A DNA stretch of 45,335 bases. Source: JABIFK01 sp047619225. GTDB taxonomy: Bacteria; Latescibacterota; UBA2968. The stretch is taken from positions 1 to 45,335 of the forward strand of contig JBLHJX010000009.1 of NCBI GenBank assembly GCA_047619225.1, written 5' to 3'. Positions 24,514 through 32,446 of this stretch are shown piece by piece (positions within the stretch are counted from its first letter, which is position 1; every line of letters begins with the position of its first letter). The position numbers and the translations under genes are program-made. Under the pieces are notes generated by a model. It ran no database searches. It was not told where the DNA came from and was given only the letters and a program-made list of their open reading frames with translations.

Positions 24514-25683
24514 ATGGCATCAAAAAATAAAAGCCCACAAATCAACATAGATCATTTGCTCACCCAGCAAACATTCGCCAAACTCCAAAAAGCATATCAC
24601 AAAGTATTTGGTTTCTCATTGTTATGTGTGAATGCAAATGGACAAACGATATTTGGAAAGTCACCGTGTGACAAATGCCAAGAAGACTGTAACGACACGC
24701 ACAAGCGCACTCTAAATGAAGCCTTACGTTGGGGAGAACCTTGTATTAACCTGTGCCCACAAGAATTTGCAACGTGGGGCATTCCCATCATGTTGAACAA
24801 TCAAATTTTGGGCGGTCTCATTGTAACGGGTGTCTCACTCGAAAATCAGCGAAATTTAAGAAAAATCCTCAAAGCCAGCCAAGGGCTTCTTGACCTAACA
24901 GAAACACACAACCTCACCAACGCAGCCATTCTCAATCAAAACCGCCTCAATGCCAAACGCGACAATGAACAAGCCGAAGCCATGCACGAGCTCAGAGAGC
25001 ATATCTACGAAGACATCCGAGAAATCTATATCCGAGAAGAACCCGAGTTGCTTGCCGCCATCAAACGCGGTGAACGCAAAAAAGCCCGCGAAATTATCAA
25101 CCGCGTTTTGGTGGGTGTCTATTTCATTGGTCGAAATCGCGAAGACCTACTCAAAAGCCTCATCTTAGAGCTCATTGTTATGATGTCTCGAGCAGCCGTT
25201 GAAGCGGGTGCCGATCCCACCACCATCCTGGGCACCAATTACCGCGCATTGTCCAACCTATCCCAAATCCAAGACGAAGCCGCATTGTCCAAATGGGTCA
25301 CCGAAATGCTCGAAGACCTCATCAGCACCATTCAAAACAATCAAACATACCCCCATTTGGTACTTTTATCAGCCGCATTAAAATATATGGAGCAAAACCT
25401 CAGTCAGGAGCTCACACGCGAAGAAGTGGCCAAAATAGCAGGCATGTCTCCGGGTCACTTTTCCCGAGTCATCAAAGAAACCACAGGCAAAACATTTTCA
25501 GAAATCCTAACCGGATATCGCATCGCACGCGCCAGTCAGCTTTTGGTACGCACCAGCAAAAGCCTGGTTCAAATTGCACTGGACTGTGGGTTTACAGACC
25601 AAAGCTATTTCTCCCGCGTTTTTCGAAAATCCAAAAACTGCACCCCCAACGAATATCGCAAACAACACATCATCTCCAGATAG
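24514..25683 (+). CDS. PocR-domain AraC-family transcription regulator
   Basis: 389 residues. The N-terminal PocR ligand-binding domain (about 8-130) includes the C-D-K-C-Q-E-D-C cluster near 50 and I-N-L-C-P near 76, followed by A-T-W-G-I-P-I; such domains sense small hydrocarbon derivatives and may bind metal through these Cys. A helical linker follows. The C-terminal AraC DNA-binding domain (about 285-385) has two helix-turn-helix motifs: L-T-R-E-E-V-A-K-I-A-G-M-S-P-G-H-F-S-R near 306 and I-A-L-D-C-G-F-T-D-Q-S-Y-F-S-R near 351. It is divergent from the radical SAM gene over about 100 bases, which makes that gene its likeliest target. Confidence 0.9.
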   Translation: MASKNKSPQINIDHLLTQQTFAKLQKAYHKVFGFSLLCVNANGQTIFGKSPCDKCQEDCNDTHKRTLNEALRWGEPCINLCPQEFATWGIPIMLNNQILGGLIVTGVSLENQRNLRKILKASQGLLDLTETHNLTNAAILNQNRLNAKRDNEQAEAMHELREHIYEDIREIYIREEPELLAAIKRGERKKAREIINRVLVGVYFIGRNREDLLKSLILELIVMMSRAAVEAGADPTTILGTNYRALSNLSQIQDEAALSKWVTEMLEDLISTIQNNQTYPHLVLLSAALKYMEQNLSQELTREEVAKIAGMSPGHFSRVIKETTGKTFSEILTGYRIARASQLLVRTSKSLVQIALDCGFTDQSYFSRVFRKSKNCTPNEYRKQHIISR

Positions 25684-25785
25684 CAAGAAAGGTTGGGGCC
25701 TCCTCAATTGTGGGTTCCTACGCCTCCAATTATTCGTCTGCAACAAATTCCAGCAAGTCGCCATCTCCTGCTTGAGAGCTTCTCC

Positions 25786-26754
25786 CTACTTCCGAACGCC
25801 CTTCGCATCCAGAACCTTCGTCCCCTCCGGTCCCACAGTCTTCCGCACCTCAAAATAATCCTCGCGCGACAGTGTCTTGCCAACTGCACCAGTGGCTTCG
25901 GTGATCTGATCAGACGTTTTGATACCGCAAATTGCCACATCAATCGCAGGATGCATCAGCGTTGCCGCCAGCACCAGTTGGTAAATCGTCAGCCCATACC
26001 CATCGGCCATAGGTTTCAGGCTTTGCACCCTGGTGCACAGATCGAGGAACCGTTCCCCTTGGAAATCTGGGTGGATGTCCCGAAAATCTGAAAATGTTTC
26101 CGTCCCCTTGTACTTGCCAGAAAGCAGCCCCTTGTGCATCGGCGAAAATATCATCACCCCAATATTCTCCGACTGACAATAAGGCAACAGATCTGCTTCA
26201 CCGCTGGGTTCAATCAAACTGTAGGGCGGCTGCATCACCGTATACGCACCCATGCGCCGCTGTGCACGACACTGTTCCACTGTGTGATTGCTCACCCCAT
26301 AGGATCGGATCTTCCCTTGCTCCCGAAGCCGTTCTAGGGCGCCTGCAATATCCGCGAGCGGCGTCAGTGGATCCCACATGTGTAGAAAATACAGATCGAT
26401 TGTTTCGATCCCCAAACGATCCAGCGACACTTCGCAGCGCTGCGCAATATGCTCGGGCGACAGATCTGGATACCGGGTGCCGTCGGGACCAAAATGGTTG
26501 AAAACCTTGGTCGCAATCACAATTTCATCCCGGGGCAGGTCCTTCACTGCTTCACCCAGCACGCACTCGGCCTGCCCATCACCATAGGCTTCTGCCGTAT
26601 CAAAGAAATTAACCCCCAGATCAAAAGCCAACTTCATCGCGGCAATTGTCGCTTCCTTCGACTGCGCCCCCCAAAACCGCGGGCTCAGCTGCCACGTGCC
26701 AAACGCAATCGGCGAAACCTCCAAACCGCTTTCTCCAAGTGTCACGCGTTCCAT
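25786..26754 (-). CDS. Aldo/keto reductase family protein
   Basis: NADPH-dependent (beta/alpha)8 oxidoreductase, 322 residues from the ATG at 26754, selected because CAGGAGG lies 7 bases upstream and the family start L-G-x-S-G-L-E-V-S follows; an in-frame start 81 bases further up would run into the tRNA-like element. The catalytic tetrad is visible: D-T-A-E-A-Y-G (Asp and Tyr near 48-53), Lys in A-T-K-V-F near 77 and His in Y-F-L-H-M-W near 116. Q-P-P-Y-S-L-I-E near 168 is the usual barrel strand. Codon use is richer in CTG/CGG than in neighbours, suggesting separate ancestry. Substrate unknown. It converges on the PocR regulator. Confidence 0.92.
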   Translation of the reverse strand: MERVTLGESGLEVSPIAFGTWQLSPRFWGAQSKEATIAAMKLAFDLGVNFFDTAEAYGDGQAECVLGEAVKDLPRDEIVIATKVFNHFGPDGTRYPDLSPEHIAQRCEVSLDRLGIETIDLYFLHMWDPLTPLADIAGALERLREQGKIRSYGVSNHTVEQCRAQRRMGAYTVMQPPYSLIEPSGEADLLPYCQSENIGVMIFSPMHKGLLSGKYKGTETFSDFRDIHPDFQGERFLDLCTRVQSLKPMADGYGLTIYQLVLAATLMHPAIDVAICGIKTSDQITEATGAVGKTLSREDYFEVRKTVGPEGTKVLDAKGVRK

Positions 26755-26794
26755 CTGTCCTACCTCCTGTAAAACTGTGAAATGCAAAATAAAA

Positions 26795-26898
26795 TGGCAG
26801 AGGGTTGGGAATCGAACCCAATACGGATACGCCATTAGAGACCCGTAACCCGAGTTTGGATGCCCTGGGGGGCGTACCTTCGCGTTTCCACCCCTACC
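26795..26898 (-). ncRNA. tRNA-like element with T-arm and 8-bp closing stem
   Basis: Read on the minus strand the element ends with a textbook T-arm (TTGGG, loop TTCGATT, CCCAA) and then CCTCTGCCA. The last 8 bases before the A pair with GGTAGGGG at the 5' end (8 bp, two G-U), enclosing 87 nt. A GCG/CGC stem with loop AAGGTA resembles a D-arm. I could not place a normal anticodon arm, and CCA coincides with the closing stem. An 8-bp acceptor and length of 104 recall tRNA-Sec or unusual allo-tRNAs, but no TCA anticodon is visible. It may be a decayed tRNA or another T-loop RNA. Confidence 0.4.
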
Positions 26899-26976
26899 TT
26901 AATATTTTGACGCCATAAGACAAGGAGATGTTCGTAGCCTACCAACAATGGGATACAAATTGCCATCAAGACCAAT

Positions 26977-27007
26977 CCCCATCTGATCACCCAGATGGGG
27001 CCTTTTT
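26977..27007 (+). terminator. Forward terminator with no upstream gene, before metF
   Basis: CCCCATCTG pairs with CAGATGGGG across a 6-nt loop, followed by CCTTTTTATG. It is T-rich only on the plus side, yet there is no plus-strand gene for 1.3 kb upstream. It lies 113 bases before the metF start, so it could be an attenuator in the metF leader or the end of a small RNA. Confidence 0.7.
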
Positions 27008-27119
27008 ATGACACAACATCACAAAAATCCCAAAACTTATCACCATAATCCAAGACGATATCTGAAACAAAAAGTATTATTAATAACAGTCCAAACAACA
27101 CACAAAAAGAGAAAGACCC

Positions 27120-28649
27120 ATGAAGTCTCTCAACCTCAAAGAAAAATTAAACCAAACCACTGACTTTCTCGTGGGTGTAGAATTGGTTTCCACGCGTGGA
27201 ACCATGTCTGAAAAACGTGCCATTCAAGCCAAAGACTTCTCAAAAGAACTCACCGATCAACCCCAAATCGACTGGGTCTCAATCACCGACAATGCCGGAG
27301 GCAACCCCATGTTGTCTCCCGAAGCCCTCGGAACGCCCATTCTATATGGTGGGCAAGACGTCATGATCCACCTTTCGTGCAAAGACCTCAACCGCCACGG
27401 CCTCGAAAGCCGCGCGTGGTCACTCGCAAGCCATGGGTTTCAGAATATTTTGGCCCTAAGTGGTGACTATCCCATTCAAGATATTGGCGGCATGCCCAAA
27501 CCCGTCTTTGATCTCGATTCGATCGGTCTGCTGGCCATGTTAGAGCGTATGAACCAAGGCCTTGAAATTCAATCGCACAACTTCAAACGCCGCCAATTAT
27601 TGCCCACCACATTTTTCTTAGGCGCCGTCACCACCAATTTCAAATACGACGAACAATCTGTTATACCTCAATATCTCAAATTACGACAAAAAATAAAGTA
27701 CGGGGCCCAATTCATCATCAACCAAATCGGTTATGATGCACAAAAAATGCACGAACAAATAGCCTATCTCGACCAAAACAATCTAAACCACATCCCCCTA
27801 TTGGGCAATGTTTTTGCACTTAGCCCAAGCGTCGCACACCTGTTTCACCGCCAGCGCATTCCGGGTGTGGTGGTATCAGATGACTTGCTCGCCTTATGTC
27901 AAACACAGGGCAAGTCACCCGACAAAGGCAAACAATTCTTTCTCGAACTGGCAGCGAAACAACTGAGCATCTACAAAGGTTTGGGTTATCGAGGGGCTTA
28001 TTTGGGCGGCGTGCACACCTACAAAGACATTGACCAAATTCTCACCACAGCCAAAACCTATTCACCCAACGACTGGAAAACATTTGTTCACGAATTGCAA
28101 TTCTCACGCAAAGGTGAATTCTACACATATACAAAAAACCACAATACCGGGCTTGCCAACCCGCCACAACCAAACACACACACCCTACCCGTATCCCTGC
28201 CATTCAAACAAAAGATCCTCTACAAAGTATCCAAAATCGCACACCAATGGGCCTTTGTTCCTAACACCAAAATCGCCAAAATCGCCCAATGGTGGTGCAA
28301 ACGGTATCGACTTCCTCGCACGCTACATATTGCCGAACGCGTCAGCAAATCGCTCCTATTCCACTGCAAGGATTGTGGCGATTGCTCCCTATCCGAAATT
28401 GCTTATTTATGCCCCGAATCTCAATGCGCCAAAAACCAACGCAATGGTCCCTGTGGTGGCAGCCGAGATTTGTTGTGTGAAGTCACCCACACAGAATGCA
28501 TCTGGTCGCGTGCTTATATGCGGCTCAAATCAGAAAACCGAGAAAACGACCTGCTCAATCATGTACCCGTCTTACAAGATCAGGCCCTGCGTGGCACATC
28601 CAGTTGGGCCAACATTTGGTTGGGAAAAGATCACACCTCTCAAACATAA
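27120..28649 (+). CDS. metF: Methylenetetrahydrofolate reductase with MetV-like C-terminal domain
   Basis: 509 residues. Residues about 10-330 form the flavin-dependent TIM barrel of MetF (reduction of 5,10-methylene- to 5-methyl-tetrahydrofolate): G-V-E-L-V-S-T-R-G, W-V-S-I-T-D-N-A-G-G-N near 54, L-A-L-S-G-D-Y-P near 112. The C-terminal part (about 415-480) is the MTHFR_C zinc/iron-sulfur-type domain with Cys in C-K-D-C-G-D-C, L-C-P-E-S-Q-C and N-G-P-C-G-G-S, which in acetogens is a separate protein, MetV. This natural fusion suggests electrons come from something other than NADH directly. The next gene starts 11 bases later; the two are an operon. Confidence 0.92.
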   Translation: MKSLNLKEKLNQTTDFLVGVELVSTRGTMSEKRAIQAKDFSKELTDQPQIDWVSITDNAGGNPMLSPEALGTPILYGGQDVMIHLSCKDLNRHGLESRAWSLASHGFQNILALSGDYPIQDIGGMPKPVFDLDSIGLLAMLERMNQGLEIQSHNFKRRQLLPTTFFLGAVTTNFKYDEQSVIPQYLKLRQKIKYGAQFIINQIGYDAQKMHEQIAYLDQNNLNHIPLLGNVFALSPSVAHLFHRQRIPGVVVSDDLLALCQTQGKSPDKGKQFFLELAAKQLSIYKGLGYRGAYLGGVHTYKDIDQILTTAKTYSPNDWKTFVHELQFSRKGEFYTYTKNHNTGLANPPQPNTHTLPVSLPFKQKILYKVSKIAHQWAFVPNTKIAKIAQWWCKRYRLPRTLHIAERVSKSLLFHCKDCGDCSLSEIAYLCPESQCAKNQRNGPCGGSRDLLCEVTHTECIWSRAYMRLKSENRENDLLNHVPVLQDQALRGTSSWANIWLGKDHTSQT

Positions 28650-28660
28650 GGAGCATCGAT

Positions 28661-29584
28661 ATGGGTCAGCCTAAAACACACACCATCATCGGCGAATTGA
28701 TGAATCACAGTTATGCCCGTGCCAGAAAAGCTTGGGGAAAGCGAGATATTGCAGGATATCAAAAGCTCGCAAAACTACAAACAGAGTTGGGCGCATCATA
28801 TCTAACCCTAAACTTAGATGGCACCCAAACCCTCAATGTCGAAATAGATGAAATGCTCGAATTTTTGCCCAAGCTGGTACCGGCATTACAAGAAGTGACA
28901 AACTTGCCGATCAGCTTCGACAATCCCAACATCGCATTCCACATAGAAGCCCTCAAGCATTTCGACAACCAAAAAAGTACGGGCAAACCCATTCTCAATT
29001 CACTGGCCGTTTCTCGCGACGATCTTAATGAAATGATCGAACTCGTCGCACAATACCAAACCCATGTCATCGTTATGGTCTCCGAATGTTATGCCGAGTC
29101 GGGTAAAATGGCAGCCACAACCACTCCCGAACAGGCCCGTGACATAGCTTGTCATTTTGTCCAACGCCTCAAAACAGAAGCCGGCGTTGAAAACGATCGC
29201 ATCATCATCGACCCAGGTCTGTCACCCATCACGTCCGATTTCAAAGGCCATATCAATTTGGGCCTTGATACCATGAAGCTGATTAGAGCAACACCTGAGT
29301 TAGAAGGCGTTCACATTTCAATAGGCTTGTCCAATCTTGCATTTGGCACGCCCAAAGAAGTCCGCCACGACCTCGAACGCGCCTACCTCACCTTAGCCTT
29401 AGAAGCCGGGCTGGATTGGGCACTTGCCAACCCAGAGAAGAATACAATTCCCTTAGACCTATCCCATCCAATGGTCATCAAACTCCAAGAAATTCTAAAC
29501 GAAGGCCGTGTGCAACCCGGAGAAACCGAAGACATCGCAGGTTACCGTCAACTCGAAGCGCTCATGAAGGTTTGGAAACCATGA
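28661..29584 (+). CDS. MeTr/AcsE-type pterin-binding methyltransferase
   Basis: 307 residues, from the ATG at 28661 with AAGGAG upstream; longer in-frame starts would overlap metF. A pterin-binding TIM barrel of the dihydropteroate synthase superfamily closest to methyltetrahydrofolate:corrinoid methyltransferases: Y-L-T-L-N-L-D-G near 47, I-S-F-D-N near 85, I-I-D-P-G-L near 183 and I-G-L-S-N-L-A-F-G near 223. The G-L-S-N-x-x-F-G motif distinguishes MeTr and MetH from folate-synthesis FolP. It would pass the methyl group of methyl-THF to or from a corrinoid protein, none of which is seen here. Its stop overlaps the next start (ATGA). Confidence 0.82.
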   Translation: MGQPKTHTIIGELMNHSYARARKAWGKRDIAGYQKLAKLQTELGASYLTLNLDGTQTLNVEIDEMLEFLPKLVPALQEVTNLPISFDNPNIAFHIEALKHFDNQKSTGKPILNSLAVSRDDLNEMIELVAQYQTHVIVMVSECYAESGKMAATTTPEQARDIACHFVQRLKTEAGVENDRIIIDPGLSPITSDFKGHINLGLDTMKLIRATPELEGVHISIGLSNLAFGTPKEVRHDLERAYLTLALEAGLDWALANPEKNTIPLDLSHPMVIKLQEILNEGRVQPGETEDIAGYRQLEALMKVWKP

Positions 29585-30846
29585 ATACCAAACAATACCC
29601 GTTCGAAATATCAGACAAATCTACGTGGATCTGTGTGGGCAAGCTCATAGATGGCAGCCTGTCATCACCCATAGAAAATGCGCATATTGTCTTTGACCAC
29701 AATACCATTCACTACGTCGGTCAAGACACACCACCCAAAGAGATCGTAAAAGAACAAACAGAACCCCATACAACGTTGCCCGATTATACACTTTTACCCG
29801 GCCTCATAGAAGGCCACGCGCATCTTTTTTTAGAAGGCGCAGAGCTCGACTTTGAAAAACGAAAAGCCTTTCAGTCCCAATCTCCCGAAGACCTGCAAGA
29901 ACATGCCCGAAACAGGCTCGCCACAATTTTGCAAACAGGCATCATTGCCATGCGCGACGGGGGCGACAAAGACAATGTAGGACTCTATCTCAAATCAGAA
30001 CGCAATGGCCAAGCCCCCAACATCACCAGCCCGGGTGCCGCCATTTATCACAAAGGCCGTTACGGCAGTTTCATTGGCAGCCCCTTAGAGAATCACAGCA
30101 CACCAGAAGAATGTGTCGCCTCTCGTATTGCAGAAGGTGCCGATCACATCAAAGTCGTCCCCACTGGCATCATCAATTTCCAAAAAGGCCAAGTCACCAA
30201 AGCACCTCAAATGTCTGCAGAAGAAGTTCGCGCTTTTGTCGACGCAGCCAAAAAACACAACAAACATGTTATGGCACATGCTTCGGGTACAGAAGGTATC
30301 GAAAACGCTATCCAGGGCGGTGTCAATACCATCGAACACGGTTTCTTTGTCACCACAGATCAGCTTGCTCGAATGCGCGATCAAAACATCGCGTGGGTCC
30401 CCACCTTTGTGCCGGTCCAAATTCAAGTAGACGAAGCCGACAAAATGGGTTGGAGCACAAAAATCGTCGCCAACCTACAAAAAATTCTCGACGATCATGC
30501 AATACGCTTACAAGAGGCCGACAAAATGGGCGTCACCATCATCGCAGGAAGTGACGCCGGTTCATGTGGTGTCGCCCACGGTTTGGGTCTGCTTTATGAA
30601 CTCGAACTCATGGAACAAGCAGGGCTCCCACCGCACAAAAACTTGCACGCAGCCACAGGTGCAAGCACCACCCATTTTGCGTTCCATGAAAAAATCGGTT
30701 TCATCAAATCAGGCTATAAACCCCGTATGATGCTCACCCAGCATGACCCAACCCAAACCGTATCCAATCTTAAAAAAGAGAAATGGATGATCGCAGACGG
30801 CCACTGGTTGCATAGCCCACCCAACATCAATGCCAGCGGATTATAA
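29581..30846 (+). CDS. Metal-dependent amidohydrolase (imidazolonepropionase/prolidase-like)
   Basis: 421 residues, cytoplasmic TIM-barrel hydrolase. Ligands of a binuclear or mononuclear site are visible: H-x-H in E-G-H-A-H-L-F near 78-80, a Lys in D-H-I-K-V-V near 192, His in M-A-H-A-S-G near 233, His in I-E-H-G-F-F near 254, and Asp in G-S-D-A-G near 323. These fit the Xaa-Pro-dipeptidase/imidazolonepropionase-type branch; the true substrate (amide, lactam or cyclic compound) is unknown. The 4-base ATGA overlap with the methyltransferase gene means tight co-translation, so its product is probably a one-carbon donor or acceptor. A terminator follows at once. Confidence 0.88.
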   Translation: MNTKQYPFEISDKSTWICVGKLIDGSLSSPIENAHIVFDHNTIHYVGQDTPPKEIVKEQTEPHTTLPDYTLLPGLIEGHAHLFLEGAELDFEKRKAFQSQSPEDLQEHARNRLATILQTGIIAMRDGGDKDNVGLYLKSERNGQAPNITSPGAAIYHKGRYGSFIGSPLENHSTPEECVASRIAEGADHIKVVPTGIINFQKGQVTKAPQMSAEEVRAFVDAAKKHNKHVMAHASGTEGIENAIQGGVNTIEHGFFVTTDQLARMRDQNIAWVPTFVPVQIQVDEADKMGWSTKIVANLQKILDDHAIRLQEADKMGVTIIAGSDAGSCGVAHGLGLLYELELMEQAGLPPHKNLHAATGASTTHFAFHEKIGFIKSGYKPRMMLTQHDPTQTVSNLKKEKWMIADGHWLHSPPNINASGL

Positions 30847-30850
30847 AATA

Positions 30851-30883
30851 AAAAGACGCTCGTTGCTTAAACGAGCGTCTTTT
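30851..30883 (+). terminator. Terminator of the metF operon
   Basis: AAAAGACGCTCGTT pairs exactly with AACGAGCGTCTTTT, followed by ATTGTCC. The stem begins 5 bases past the amidohydrolase stop. Confidence 0.9.
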
Positions 30884-30885
30884 AT

Positions 30886-30904
30886 TGTCCATTTTCATTA
30901 CTTA
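30886..30904. repeat. CCATTGTCCATT-type repeat copy
   Basis: ATTGTCCATTTTCATTACT, a short member of the heptamer-like TTGTCCA repeats also found at 35425-35459 and 42539-42606. It directly abuts the terminator of the metF operon. Confidence 0.4.
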
Positions 30905-30942
30905 AAAAAATCTATAGTAGCTCAATATTCGGGCAATGATTA

Positions 30943-32337
30943 TCAATTCCCCAAAATTTTCTCCACCGTATCCACCGCCTGCTTCACACAATCCGGAATA
31001 CCCGACCCACGATACGCGCTGCCCGTCAAATACACACCCCCCACATCGGTTGCCAATTTTTCCATGTCAGCCACCCGATCCAAATGCCCCACATCATACT
31101 GGGGCCGCCCTTTTTGCCAGCGAAAAATACGCGTAAACTTTGGCTCGGCAGTCACGCCCATCAAATCGGAAATCTCTTCACGCGACAAAGCAACCAACTC
31201 CTCATCGCTCAAATCCACCAAATCTTCCTGCCCAGTTCCCCCAACAAACGTGCGCAACAAAACACCATCTTCAGGAGCCCGATAATCAAGTTTGGTCGAT
31301 GCCCATGTACAACCCGAAATCCGTCGCCCTTCATTCTTTGGAATCAAAAACCCAAATCCCTCAAAGTCATGCTGTCCTTCAACATCACCCTTTTGATAAG
31401 CCAAAGAAATCGTCGCCGTTGAAACATACCGAATTGCCTTCAATTGTTCAGACAGCTCAGGGGCAAAACCAGCCACCAAATCACCTGCTGCATAAGCAGG
31501 TGTAGACAATACAATCGCATCGGTCTGAATCGTTTCGCCATCGACACAAACATCATAACCCACATCAGTCTTCTCAATTTTTTCAACCACCACACCCGTT
31601 CGCAAATCACCACCCAACCGCTCCGTCAACGCATCCACCATCTCACCCAGCCCACCAATCAAACTGTTAAACATAGCGGGCGGCTTTTGACCCGGTGCAG
31701 GAGAAGGCCGGCTCTTTCGCATGGCACGCACCGCTTTAATCAAACTGCCATACTTCTTTTCCATCATCGCGTACATCGGAAATGAACTCAACAAACTCAA
31801 TTGCTCGGGATCAGCACTGTGAATACCCGCCAACATCGGCCCACCAATTTTATCCAATGCTTCTGTGCCCAACCGACGCCGAATAAAATCGGCCAAACTC
31901 TCATCACTTTCTTCTTTGCGCGGTGGAATAAAAAAGTCCATGCCCATTCGAATCTTGGCAGGCCAAGAAAATAAGTTGGATAATGCAAAGGGCAAAAACT
32001 TAGAAGGCACCAATGAAAAGTCTGCTGGAAACTGAACCAATTTCCCATTCTGTACCAGAAACGTCTTTTGACGATCATTATTCGTTGGAATCAACCGCTC
32101 ACCCAAACCCAAATCCTTACACAACTGAATACCAGCCGGCTTCTGCGTCAACAACAAATCGGGCCCACCCTCAATCAAGAACCCGTCTACAGATGCCGTT
32201 GCGATCTTCCCACCCCAACGATCACCGCTTTCCAACAAAGTATACCGTACATCTTTGCCTTGTTCTTTGGCCTTTTCTTGCAAATAAAAAGCGGTCGCAA
32301 GCCCCGCTATGCCACCGCCAATAATCGTCACATGCAT
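30943..32337 (-). CDS. hemY: Protoporphyrinogen/coproporphyrinogen III oxidase (HemY/CgoX type)
   Basis: FAD-dependent oxygenase of the late heme pathway, 464 residues. The N-terminus holds the FAD dinucleotide motif I-G-G-G-I-A-G-L (5-12), followed by L-L-E-S-G-D-R-W-G-G-K; E-G-G-P-D near 57 and the C-terminal Y-L-T-G-S-A-Y-R-G-S-G-I-P-D near 436-450 are family hallmarks. It follows hemE and hemH on the same strand, the hemEHY order known from Firmicutes. Sequence alone does not tell whether it oxidises protoporphyrinogen IX or coproporphyrinogen III. It is separated from hemH by a repeat-containing spacer. Confidence 0.92.
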   Translation of the reverse strand: MHVTIIGGGIAGLATAFYLQEKAKEQGKDVRYTLLESGDRWGGKIATASVDGFLIEGGPDLLLTQKPAGIQLCKDLGLGERLIPTNNDRQKTFLVQNGKLVQFPADFSLVPSKFLPFALSNLFSWPAKIRMGMDFFIPPRKEESDESLADFIRRRLGTEALDKIGGPMLAGIHSADPEQLSLLSSFPMYAMMEKKYGSLIKAVRAMRKSRPSPAPGQKPPAMFNSLIGGLGEMVDALTERLGGDLRTGVVVEKIEKTDVGYDVCVDGETIQTDAIVLSTPAYAAGDLVAGFAPELSEQLKAIRYVSTATISLAYQKGDVEGQHDFEGFGFLIPKNEGRRISGCTWASTKLDYRAPEDGVLLRTFVGGTGQEDLVDLSDEELVALSREEISDLMGVTAEPKFTRIFRWQKGRPQYDVGHLDRVADMEKLATDVGGVYLTGSAYRGSGIPDCVKQAVDTVEKILGN

Positions 32338-32354
32338 ACAAACCCCACGGTTTT

Positions 32355-32446
32355 AAGTGAAAAGGTAGAAGGCAAAAACCGAACACTCTTTACCCCGCGA
32401 ACTGAGTGTGTTTTTCCTTTTGCCTTTTTACTTTTTACTTTTCACT
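32355..32446. repeat. Long imperfect inverted repeat overlapping the hemH 3' end
   Basis: The left arm, 32355-32388 (AAGTGAAAAGGTAGAAGGCA and on), matches the reverse complement of the right arm, 32404-32446, with several mismatches and a longer right arm. The right arm is made of CTTTTTACTTTTTACTTTTC-like units and covers the last 7 codons of hemH. It may be a non-autonomous mobile repeat or a transcript-end structure. Confidence 0.55.

Noticed and set aside
26795..26898. T-box-like string (GGGGTGGAAACGCG) on the minus strand
   Set aside because: It resembles the T-box sequence with mismatches, but there is no specifier stem, and the downstream gene is an aldo/keto reductase, not an aminoacyl-tRNA synthetase or amino-acid gene.
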